Assembly (NCBI GenBank): GCA_000467715.1
Contig: AJFK01000597.1
Span: forward strand, 1-64,000
Direction: 5' to 3'
DNA length: 64,000 bases
DNA from: Hysterium pulicare CBS 123377
Lineage: Eukaryota; Ascomycota; Dothideomycetes; Hysteriales; Hysteriaceae
This document shows positions 34,245-43,488 of this stretch, piece by piece. The position numbers and the translations under genes are program-made. The notes below the pieces were generated by a model, which was not told where the DNA came from, searched no databases, and saw nothing but the letters and a program-made list of their open reading frames with translations. The stretch's first letter is position 1; every line of letters starts with the position of its first letter.

Positions 34245-36447
34245 ATGGTAGACCAAAAAGAGATAGACGAGGGCACATTCGTACCTGGAACGGTCCTTCT
34301 AGTTGACGGTCAGTACATGCACATATTGATGTTTCACATGTCAGTCTTGCATGCAGCTTGGCAAGATTCCGAAATCCAATAATGGATAATTTGGATCTTC
34401 CATATTCTGCATGCATCTTCACATTCCTACGAACTTCATGAACCAATCGGCTAACCCCCAAAGATGCTGGACAGGAAGTCGGAAAACACGCTGGCGGTAA
34501 ACATACCGAGATCGTACTCATCCCACCACCTAGCGATGATCCAAATGACCCTTTGGTACGCTTCCTCATAAAAATGCCTCGGCAAAGCTAACTGCCAGGG
34601 AAAGAATTGGTCCCTGAAACGGAAACGGCTGCATCTGACTTTGATGTGCATCTATACATTCCTACTGAATGGCTTGTAAGAGTTAAGACAAACCATTACC
34701 TTCCGTTCCTAAACTGAAGGATACCAGAATCAACTTCTATGGTGTGGCTTATGTTGGCTTGGCCGCAGACCTTCACACTACTTTCAATGGGCTCAACGTC
34801 GGGTAAGTCTTACAAAAATACGTGGAGTATTGGAAGTTGTGCTTATTGAGAGACTAGGAGCGCTTTGCTCTTCTTATTTACAGGAGTGGGAGCCGCTTTC
34901 TGGCAGCCAGTTGCCATGAAAATAGGCCGCCGACCTGTATACATTGTGGGCCTAGTCATTACTATGGTCGGGAGTATCGTCGGTGCAGTTCAGAAGGACT
35001 TTGGCGTGTGGTGTGTCTTCAATGTTCTTTGGGTGAGTTCGTCAAGCCATGTGCCATACTACCCAATGACTGACGAGCTTCAAGGGACTTGGATGCGGAC
35101 CGAAAGAAGGCTTGCCTCAAATATCTCTGCAAGATACCTATTTTGCTCATGAGATGGGCGCCAAGGTCGGATACTGGGCTTTGTGTTACAGTGCTGGAGC
35201 TTTCATCACTGTAAGTCAACATCATGGCCATATGCCAAGAAACCTGCTCATTCCTTCAGCCTCTCGTAGCAGGATATGTGTATGTGCAGCTGAACTGGAG
35301 ATGGTGCTTTTGGATCACAGCAATAGGCCTAGTAAGTTACTTCTGAAAGGTCCCTAAAGCTAAATTTATGCTGACTATAACAGGGTTCCCTTGCTGTTCT
35401 CCTCTTCTTTGCCCTAGAAGAAACACTTTACCCCCGCAGCTTCACCACTGAAGGAATCTCCCCAACTACATCCGGTGCTACATCCGGTGCAGCCTCCACG
35501 ACTGAGAAATCCGAACCCGGCCCAATTGATACATCAACCAAATCCCCAGCACCTAACGCAACCCCGCTTCCATCCCAGCAGCCACTGAAAACGTTCTGGC
35601 AAGCCCGTTCTTTCCACGTGTACGGCAGCAACCCAGGCCCAACCTGGACCTCCCTTTTCCTCCGCCCCTTACTCCTCGCCGCCTTCCCACCCGTCCTTTG
35701 GGCCGGCTTCTTCGCCGGCGTCGCCGTATGCTGGTGGGCCGCAATTTTCACAACGCAATCCGAGTTCTTCTCCGGACCCCCATACAACTGGAACGGAGAA
35801 AATGTAGGGTTGACGAATGCCGCCGCTTTGATCGGTTCGATACTCGGTACGCTCTACGCCGGGAACATCAGCGACTGGTGGGTTTTGGGGGCTGCGAGGC
35901 GGAACAAGGGGATTCGAGAGCCGGAGCAAAGGTTAGGGTTGTTGGCGTTCACGGCGGTGGTGATTGCAGGGGGGTTGGTTATGTATGGTAGTGGGGTGCA
36001 ATATGGCGTGCATTGGACGTGTCCGGTTGTTGGGATTGGGCTTATGGCGTGTGGGTTTACGGCTTGCTCGATTATTGCGGAGGTATGTTCATATCCTCCA
36101 TTCTTCCTCCCTACCATACCCCTTAGTTCATGTCCCTCACCAATTTATGCAAGCTAACAAGAAATCAGACCTACGTCCTCGACTCTTACCGAGCCGTAGC
36201 GCCCGAATCTCTCGTCCTCCTAAACATCTTCCGAAACCTCATCGGCATGATCTTCGTCTTTTGTATTCAACCGTGGCTGGATCATTCCGGGTGGTCGAAT
36301 GCGTATCTTCAGATGATGGCTTTGGCTATCATCGCCCATATCACCGTTATCCCAATGATAATGTTTGGGAAAAAGTTGAGGAAAGGGACTGGAGCAAGGT
36401 ATCTGGAAATGGTTAGGAAGAGCGGTATACCTGTGGAGTTTGCTTGA
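34245..36447 (+). CDS. MFS transporter, DHA1 / HOL1-like
   Basis: Nine exons: 34245-34308, 34464-34555, 34599-34675, 34728-34802, 34858-35032, 35085-35210, 35260-35331, 35384-36082 and 36169-36447, giving 552 residues with all phases consistent. It opens MVDQKEIDEGTFVPGTV, then SDDPNDPL followed by KNWSLKRKRLHL, the fungal DHA1 lead-in to TM1. The MFS loop motif is KIGRRPVYIVG after TM2. A ~75-residue Ser/Thr/Pro-rich loop (SPTTSGATSGAAST) separates the two six-helix halves. DSYRAVAPESLVLLNIFRNL and the C-terminus KSGIPVEFA resemble HOL1-type carriers, known in yeast for polyamine and cation uptake. Substrate here is unknown. The first intron (155 bp) is longer than the others (43-86 bp). A decayed copy of its 3' end lies at about 38,985. 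Confidence 0.88.
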
Positions 36448-36566
36448 GGGGTGGGAATAGGGAAGGTCGAGCAGGACTCGATACCGGGGTTCTAACTCTG
36501 TAGGGAAAAGACGAGATAGGAGAAGTACAATACACTTTATTATGAACATTTACCGTTTTCTACGGC

Positions 36567-36608
36567 CAGTAAGTGCCGATGAGTTGCTAGAAGCGTACTA
36601 GCGCGGGA
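36567..36608. repeat. 42-bp dispersed repeat, copy 1
   Basis: Matches 40865-40906 at 34 of 42 positions by eye. The shared core is CTAGAAGCGTACTAG. It lies between the MFS and dual-kinase 3' ends. Confidence 0.6.
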
Positions 36609-36738
36609 ATTGCCTGCAGTTTGAATCAGTCCGGATATAGCGCATGGATGTGTACCAACAAACCTAAATACAACGTCACGATCCACTCTAGAGCCATGAA
36701 GGGAGCGGTTTTGGTACATCGGATATTCAGGAGTTCCT

Positions 36739-38661
36739 TCAGCAGTGTCCACGTGAATGATGGAATGTCAGCCTTCTCAAGCGATTAACGACCAGTCTCT
36801 CAAAGCTGATATGCAGAGGCTTTCTGTTGCCTCCAAATTCGGGAGAGACTTCTATTTGGCCGAAGTCCCCTTCCAAGCATACCCTGACGACTTCAAAATA
36901 ATTTCTACCAATTTTACTTTCGAGAAGTATCTGCTTTTCGAGTAGGTATTCTCGCAAGTCTTTAAAAGAAAGGGTTGGAAGTATCCGCCCCTTTATCCTA
37001 AAGTCGTGGATGGATGTCCAGAGCCCGATTTCTAGCAGTACGATACCAAGCCTATAGTAGTCAAACTCATCGCGGTACTCCTCACAGTCACTCCGGTATT
37101 CGGGGTGCTGATAAATCCGGTGGCCTTCACTAGAGCTACTAGGATTGAGCCTGATAATATATGGCTCTCTGGCGATTTCGCTTCTGGGCGTTCCTTCTGT
37201 GGGAAAGAATGCAACATTGGATGGTTCTAGACATTTGTGGGATAATCCAGCTAAGTGAAGCCGTAGCAGACATTTAGCTAAGGCGTACGCAAGGTTATAT
37301 TTGACATCCGACCTTAGATAGCGGGAGGGAAGTAGTCCGCCTTCTGCGATCAATCTTTGTAGAGTTATAAGCTTCATGACGTCCTGATCTGCGCCCGTGG
37401 ACTGGGGAAGGTCGAAGATAGAGCCAAATGCACTTCGCTCTGGATCATAAAAGACACCTCTGTAGTGAAGGGTGCGAACCCCGTTAGGATCGTCCATTTT
37501 CAACGGATGGATTATTGATTCGATGCGTATCACCTGATGCAAGAGCTCATTGTTAATTGACTCGTCCGAGAGATGATTTCCATACTCGTGCCATTCCACC
37601 AGCACTTGGCGCCTAATGCTATCCATCTGGAACCAGCCAAGGTTGTGATAACCAAGTGGAGCCCCAATCGTCACCGCTTTTCGATCCAGCAGCCAGGTAT
37701 AAGTTCGGTTTGGAGCACACGTATCGCAAAAGTATTTTGATGTCGAGAACCCCTTTGCCCCATCTACTAAAATCAATTCATTAAGAAGTCCATCAGCAGA
37801 GAGTCGTCGATCAGGGTCAGGTTCCAACATATCCGATAAAATACGAAGTACCCCACTCCACCTGATATTGACCCTCGTTTGATGGTTGAGTATATTACGA
37901 AGCCCATCGATGCTCTTGTGGTAAGCCACCGCTGCAAAGTTTGCCAACTCGATTTCAGGGGCAAGCACAGCCAGTATCTCCACAAATACACACCCTAAGG
38001 AGAAAACATCAGACTTCCTATTTCGCTTGGCCGAGTTTGCAACCTCCGGAGAACAGTAACGGAACGTAAAGGCATAACTTGTTCCAGTCGTAGTGGTACC
38101 ACCATTCAGACTCGTATCCAGTGCAATGCCGAAGTCAGTGTACATCACACAGCCTTGGTGGATAAGGATGTTTTGTGGCTTGATGTCCTTATGTCGAATC
38201 GTTTCTTGGTGAATGAACCCTAGCCCACTGGCAAGGCATCCAAATGCCCGCTCAAGAATAGTGCGTTCCTCCGCCGTTGGAGAGTTTCCCGAGTCCGATA
38301 TTGTTTGCAGAAAACTCGCCAGATCCCCTTCGTCGGCCACAGGAGTAAGAATCATGCCGAAGTCGCGATTGCAGGAATAGGTTGCAAACAAACGAATAAT
38401 ATGCGGGTGGAAAGAGAGACGCCGTATTATCCGGATTTCGTTCTCGACTTCTGCTCTGAACTTGGCAAGGTTCGGCCCGTGGTATCTTCGAAAAAGCTTA
38501 TGTGCGAACAGTTGGCCGTTCGTTATGTCCTCTACCATTTCGACAAATGCGGTACTGCCTACGCCGAGGCTGGTAATATGTTTATAGGGAAGCACGTTCC
38601 GATTTGGTATCTTCAAGTCGTCACCTTCACGGATAGTAACAACATTTGCAGGGGTGGCCAT
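36739..38661 (-). CDS. Protein kinase fused to a degenerate HeLo/HET-type kinase-like domain
   Basis: A single exon of 640 residues. Domain 1 (~25-295) is a complete Ser/Thr kinase: glycine loop LGVGSTAFV (32-40), Lys55 in FAHKLF, catalytic loop HKDIKPQN with Asp159 and Asn163, DFG at 176-178 (YTDFGIA), and SPE (204-206) in place of APE. Domain 2 (~345-600) resembles the kinase-like C-terminus of fungal HeLo/HET-type proteins: VLVEWHEYG, RLHLAGLSHKCLEPSNVAFF, YQHPEYRSDC and DYYRLGIVLLEIGLW. It lacks a recognisable HRD catalytic Asp and DFG and so looks like a pseudokinase. No HeLo domain or membrane segment is present. The neighbours are a HET gene and an NLR. A sensor/signalling role in non-self response is inferred, not shown. 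Confidence 0.82.
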   Translation of the reverse strand: MATPANVVTIREGDDLKIPNRNVLPYKHITSLGVGSTAFVEMVEDITNGQLFAHKLFRRYHGPNLAKFRAEVENEIRIIRRLSFHPHIIRLFATYSCNRDFGMILTPVADEGDLASFLQTISDSGNSPTAEERTILERAFGCLASGLGFIHQETIRHKDIKPQNILIHQGCVMYTDFGIALDTSLNGGTTTTGTSYAFTFRYCSPEVANSAKRNRKSDVFSLGCVFVEILAVLAPEIELANFAAVAYHKSIDGLRNILNHQTRVNIRWSGVLRILSDMLEPDPDRRLSADGLLNELILVDGAKGFSTSKYFCDTCAPNRTYTWLLDRKAVTIGAPLGYHNLGWFQMDSIRRQVLVEWHEYGNHLSDESINNELLHQVIRIESIIHPLKMDDPNGVRTLHYRGVFYDPERSAFGSIFDLPQSTGADQDVMKLITLQRLIAEGGLLPSRYLRSDVKYNLAYALAKCLLRLHLAGLSHKCLEPSNVAFFPTEGTPRSEIAREPYIIRLNPSSSSEGHRIYQHPEYRSDCEEYRDEFDYYRLGIVLLEIGLWTSIHDFRIKGRILPTLSFKDLREYLLEKQILLESKIGRNYFEVVRVCLEGDFGQIEVSPEFGGNRKPLHISFERLVVNRLRRLTFHHSRGHC

Positions 38662-38984
38662 ATCAAATGAAGATTCAGTGTCGTAGCGACAGGGAGTTTA
38701 GATCAACTTCCTGGGCATGATTGTCAGTTACAAGCCACAAATCCGACCCCGCCTGCCAAGAGTGGATGCCTATAAGGCTCGCATGGAGTAGAAAGCTGCC
38801 ATAACTCTAGATATACCGGCTGTTTTGTCCTTTCCTTTGCACCTCATCAGTTAGATACATTTCACTAATAGTTGTGAAAGGTCAGAATTGATCTAAGAAA
38901 AGATTACCAACTCCTCATCGGCAAGCTTTGCCGCAACACTCCGCTACTGTTACCGAAACCCAAAGAAACTATCGCTGATCTCAG
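38662..38984. other. Upstream region of the dual kinase
   Basis: No gene seen. It forms the promoter side of the dual-kinase gene and passes directly into the decayed MFS fragment. Confidence 0.45.
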
Positions 38985-39150
38985 GGATCATAGTGCATAT
39001 CTCCATTATTCCTATAAACTTATACTAGAAAAGGTTTAGTAAAATACGGACAAAATATAGTCAGAGAGGCTTTAGCTGAGTTGTATGTCTATGGAGTTTG
39101 CTTAAGAGAAAGGAATAGGTAAGGTTAGGCAGAACTTGAGCCTAGCTAGA
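38985..39150 (+). pseudogene. RIP-like relic of the MFS transporter 3' end
   Basis: Aligns collinearly with about 36,325-36,490 (end of the MFS coding region, its stop codon and early 3' flank). In the best stretch (39080-39128) 37 of 49 bases match 36432-36480. Of the 12 differences, nine are G-to-A or C-to-T in the relic relative to the intact gene, the pattern left by repeat-induced point mutation. Several stop codons make it non-coding. The similarity weakens towards the 5' end. Confidence 0.65.
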
Positions 39151-39546
39151 ACGTCAACTAAATGGTAAATGAAGAGATTAGAAACGTATACAGTAATCTA
39201 TGACAGTTGCTACTATTACCAGAACAACTCTGAGTCCAAGGACATTCACCTCCGCCTTCAGAGGGTCTAGCCGCCCGTTCTAAGGAGCACTTGCACTAAG
39301 GCAAGACTCAAGGGTGCTAAGCAACTACCATCCTCCGCTGAACTTTCACTGCCGCCGCCTGTCGGTGTTACAAAACGGGTCCCTTTCCATCTTGTCAACT
39401 CAGATCGACGCTTCGCTCACCAAGCCTTCCCTCACTGGCTGTCCATCACCTCGTCCACCTGGCACAAGTGAAGCTCGGCGCGTTTTGATACACCTCCAGA
39501 GCTCTTGGTGTCCTTCAGATCGGGGAGGGAAGAGCTGATGCAGTCA

Positions 39547-40489
39547 CTATCCCAGAATCTCCTCCTGACTCGAGCGATAATCAAATTCCACATAACCCTT
39601 ACCCTTTACGAATGTATAGTTCCAGGGTCCCTGCTCCTTTTTCTCAGAAAGCTCAAAATACATATCTCCAGCCGCCGGACCATCAACTGGGATGGTGGCG
39701 TTCCCATTAGCCTGGCGTTCATCTGCGTAGTAGAACCTGTATCAAATCAGTAAGACTTTCCAGGGCTTCTGCACCGAAATGCAACACTCGGAACCAACTA
39801 AGGGAGCTTACTTAAACCCTTGCTTCTCGTAAGCAACACTCGCACAATGGACCATATGCGCAATGGCAGACTTCCCCATTCCAAACACTAAGACGTCTGG
39901 TTTCGCTATGACATTCAACTTATTGCCGGTTGCTATAAAAGTCCTTGACGTTGAGCTGGGAAGCTGCTTGAAACCTTTCACTGCTTCTTGAGCGGCAAAG
40001 AGGGGCGTGGTGGCATTAATGGCGAATTCGTGGTCGAAGTCTTCGGTGGTGATCGAGGATAGTGGATCTTGGGGATCTCGTAAGACTCGTTCGGCAGCTA
40101 TGAAGATTATCAGCAGCGACCTTTTTTTTATTTCGTTTACGCATAGTCTAACTGGTGGACTCTAGGAGCAGTCTTTGAGGAATTATAGAGTTCTAGCAAT
40201 TGGAATTGCGAAGGCGCAGTAATGAGAAAATGTGATATGAGTAGTACACACCATTGTAGACGACAACGGTAGGAATACCCAACGTCTCCCTCACTTTAGC
40301 GAAAAGATCTCCCACTGCCTTCGTATTTGCAAGATCAATCCGTAAACGAAGGTAGCCATCTTCGTCGACACCATCCTCCATACTCCTCGCTGCAAGTGCG
40401 ACCTTGTATCCCTTAGTAGCGAACGCTCTGGCAACGGAGAATCCAATTTTAGGCCCAGCACCAAGAATAAGTAGCACCGGAGTAGACAT
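39547..40489 (-). CDS. Short-chain dehydrogenase/reductase-like protein without catalytic Tyr
   Basis: Three exons on the minus strand: 40489-40252, 40097-39812 and 39736-39547, giving 237 residues with consistent phases. The N-terminus is MSTPVLLILGAGPKIGFSVARAF, an NAD(P)-binding Rossmann fold; GYKVALAARS follows. VVYNAAERVL stands where the NNAG motif of SDRs lies. After TFIATGN, the usual YxxxK site reads FGMGK, so the catalytic Tyr is replaced by Phe while Lys is kept. Many fungal proteins of this type that I recall also lack the Tyr, so the family may bind a nucleotide without classical SDR chemistry. The intron 40098-40251 is 154 bp, longer than neighbours; the other (39737-39811) is 75 bp. 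Substrate is unknown. Confidence 0.85.
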
Positions 40490-41008
40490 GGCGTCGATAT
40501 ACGTCAAATTAGGGCTCAAAAACTGCTAAGAGAGATAGTAGCAAGCCTTAATGTTTCCGTCCTGGCTAGACCATTTAATATATACCATTTCTACTCGGCC
40601 TCTGCTCGACACCGAGAACCGAAAGTGAGAGTTGCTGCTTACAAATGGGAAAGGATTCATTCCGAACCGGATTGCTGACTTCTCATCATGGAATAGTCGC
40701 CGCTTACAAATGCGGAATAAAATGTCCCAGTTGAAATACTCAACTATCACCTAGTAATGTCCTATTAGACTAAATATGGCGACGGGTTATAGAGCGTAAA
40801 AAGATTGAAATTATGCTTGTTATTACATGAAGTAAAAGCCAATTTTTTTGTCATAAACCGCGAACTGTAAGGGCTGACGAATTACTAGAAGCGTACTAGT
40901 GCGGAAAGGGATCTCCCAACGTCAACCTCGAACCTCGATTCCTACAAGCAAAACCTCCCTCAATCCCATTTCGTTCTCGCAACATGGAAAACATCACAGC
41001 ACAATGCA
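40490..41008. other. Divergent spacer between SDR and HET genes
   Basis: AT-rich around 40,780-40,860 and then the 42-bp repeat. No gene seen. Confidence 0.5.
40865..40906. repeat. 42-bp dispersed repeat, copy 2
   Basis: Partner of 36567-36608. Five of the eight differences are C-to-T or G-to-A in this copy, and it lies about 100 bases upstream of the HET gene. Confidence 0.6.
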
Positions 41009-42954
41009 TTGAAGAACATGTCCCTATACCAGTATCAGGAACTAGAATCTCCCACCTCAGTACCAAGCAAAGTCAAGAAACCGGGCCGCGCAGACGTATC
41101 CATAAGGCTACTCGACTTATTACCCGGCCCCAAGCACGGTGAAATACACTGTAATCTTCGTCATGACATCCTCAGCAACTACCCAGAATATGAAGCCTTA
41201 TCGTATACGTGGGGCTCACCCGTCCGAAATCTTCCGATCCTCTGCGACGGCCTCGAGCTTCACGTGATGGATACGCTTCAAGAGGCATTACGGGCACTAC
41301 GGTATCTAGATAGGATACGCGCGTTGTGGATCGATCAACTATGCATTAATCAAGAGGATGTGGGGGAGCGAAATGGTCAGGTGAAGATCATGCACCTAAT
41401 TTACAAGCACGCTAAAATAACGATTGTGTTTTTAGGGTGTGGTGGAGATGTTCCGGATCTCGAATTCGATGTTAGCAGAACCAAGCTGCTCATAGAACTT
41501 CGAAAAGCGGATGTACATGGCGAAGGACCAATGATGAAGATATTCAAGGAGTTGTTCGCCCACCCATGGTTCCAGCGCGTATGGATATTGCAGGAAGTCA
41601 GTATGTCGAAGGATCTCACCTTCTACTACAGAGGCGTAAGCGCAACGTGGTCTACAATTATGAATGCCTCTGTTCTATTAGGAGCATTCTCTCCGGGCTA
41701 TAAGTATGGCTACATTGAACTACCTCCTTCCATCCCGAGACACAGGATGCTCATGTCAACGTGGACGTCCTTGGACGCAGGGACTTCTCAATTCACTGCT
41801 CTAGTGCGTCACAGACACATAGCTAGTGGCTACCGTAACTTCATGTCATCCCTTTTTCTTTTCCATATCGGGACTTGCCTTACCGAGGTCCTGCAGGATA
41901 GTCGGCATTGCCGGGCCACTGATCACCGAGACCATGTCTACTCCCTCCTGAATATGTGTACCGTGGACAAAGAATAAGGAGCCCCCAAAAAGCTCCTAGA
42001 TATTGATTATTCTCTCACTGTTGCCGAAATATATACTCGTGCAGCTCGATACAGCATTCTTTCCGAGCGCTCCCTAGAAATACTCGGTTACAAAGAAGCC
42101 ATATCAAGCATACCGGACTTGCCCTCCTGGGTACCGGACTGGACACAGCAACGTCTTTTTCCTATCCCATGCATCGCGATGCCTCAGTACTTCCGATCAC
42201 AATTCCACAGCAATGCATGGCCTCCTCTCGGCGGTATACCACCACTCTATTGCACAGGGAACAAAACGCCCAGTGCAGAATTCAGCGCCGATGGCAAGAT
42301 TCTGTTCGTTGTAGGCCGCGCCATCGCCGTTATTACGAGTCTCAGCTCCATCTGGATGTCTGACCTCTCAGAACCCAACGGATCCATCTTCCGCGAATGG
42401 GCTTGTACGTATAACAGCCCAAACCCCGAACCCAGCTTCAACATACCTCCTACAATCCCATCTTCCTTCCACCACTTCAAGCCCGAAACCAAACCTCTAG
42501 GTGTTCAAACAATCCCGCACACTCTCCACGATTTCTGGCTCCGTGTAGGCCGTGCTTCAGGGCCTCACGCCCCCCTTACTAAGAATGGACCATATCGCCG
42601 CCACCGAATTCCCCGTTCCCATATCGTGCTGGCCAACGGCACTCTCTCTTTCATCTTCTATCGAGACTGGTTGTCCATGACGCTACCTTATGCATCAGTA
42701 GGGCGCCGTGTTTCGAGAACTCGGGCTGGACATTTTGCCCTTGTGCCGCCGATACGGAAGTTGGGGATTTAGTGTGCTGGTTAGAAGGGGAGGGGTCTGT
42801 ACCATTTATCCTAAGAATGTTAGAAGAGAAGGATGATGGAGAAGGAGGAGATAGGGTGAAATGGTATAGACTTGTTGGAGCTTGTTATGTGCATGGGTTT
42901 TTTGGGGAAAAAGTTCGATCCAAGGAGAAATTCGAGAAATTCGAAATACGATGA
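41009..42954 (+). pseudogene. HET-domain (heterokaryon incompatibility) gene, broken
   Basis: A HET-domain gene of about 640 codons in total extent. HET proteins mediate fungal non-self recognition and can trigger death of fused cells. The domain is clear in the N-terminal half: YEALSYTWGSP, ALWIDQLCINQ and HPWFQRVWILQEVS, in the normal order and spacing. The C-terminal region has the usual SWVPDW and later YRLVGACYVHGF elements of the family. The gene looks broken in about two places, and no intron that would account for this was found, so it is called a pseudogene. The broken copy may mark a recent loss, because both halves remain well preserved. A strain carrying an intact allele would be the expected comparison. 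Confidence 0.78.
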
Positions 42955-43488
42955 CTGTATGTATTAAGTATATCCCTAACTAGTATCCGATCGATGTGTT
43001 TGGTATCTTCAACGTACATGTTTTACTCGAGATAGTATCTCTGTTGCACTGAGGGAATCGCACTACCTACTGGGCTGATAATATAACCCGTGATTCGGTA
43101 TGACATAATGAAGGGGCGCTCGGGTCGGCAAGTAGATTTCACTATGAGCGCCGGGCAGCACAATCAGAGTAAAAAAGTGGAACGTTATGTTATGTTCTGA
43201 TCTCAAAGAAGAGCTACAGTAGAGTGCAATAACGTCTACCCTTGTGGGTTAAGTACCATGGCACGTGCCTGGCGCTTCGGGTACCTGGGCGAAATCTGGG
43301 CGAGATGGAATTATTTGCTGCCTAGCCACGACGCCACAGCGTCAATGCTTGGGCGCCAGCGAGGCCTCCCCAAATCAATCAGCTCCTGGAGAGTGCCTCG
43401 AGCCTGTGAATGCTGTGATACACTAATTGCTCTCCGAAAGGGATCGACGGTGTTGTCTCCCTCTACCTACCTCGTAACTCTCTCAAGC
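42955..43488. other. Spacer between HET and NLR genes
   Basis: No gene seen. An ATG at 43258 opens a frame continuous with the NLR, but the sequence before the Met at 43489 does not look like a domain. Confidence 0.4.

Noticed and set aside
39314-39753. Plus-strand frames near the SDR 3' end
   Set aside because: They overlap the third SDR exon in antisense and lack features.
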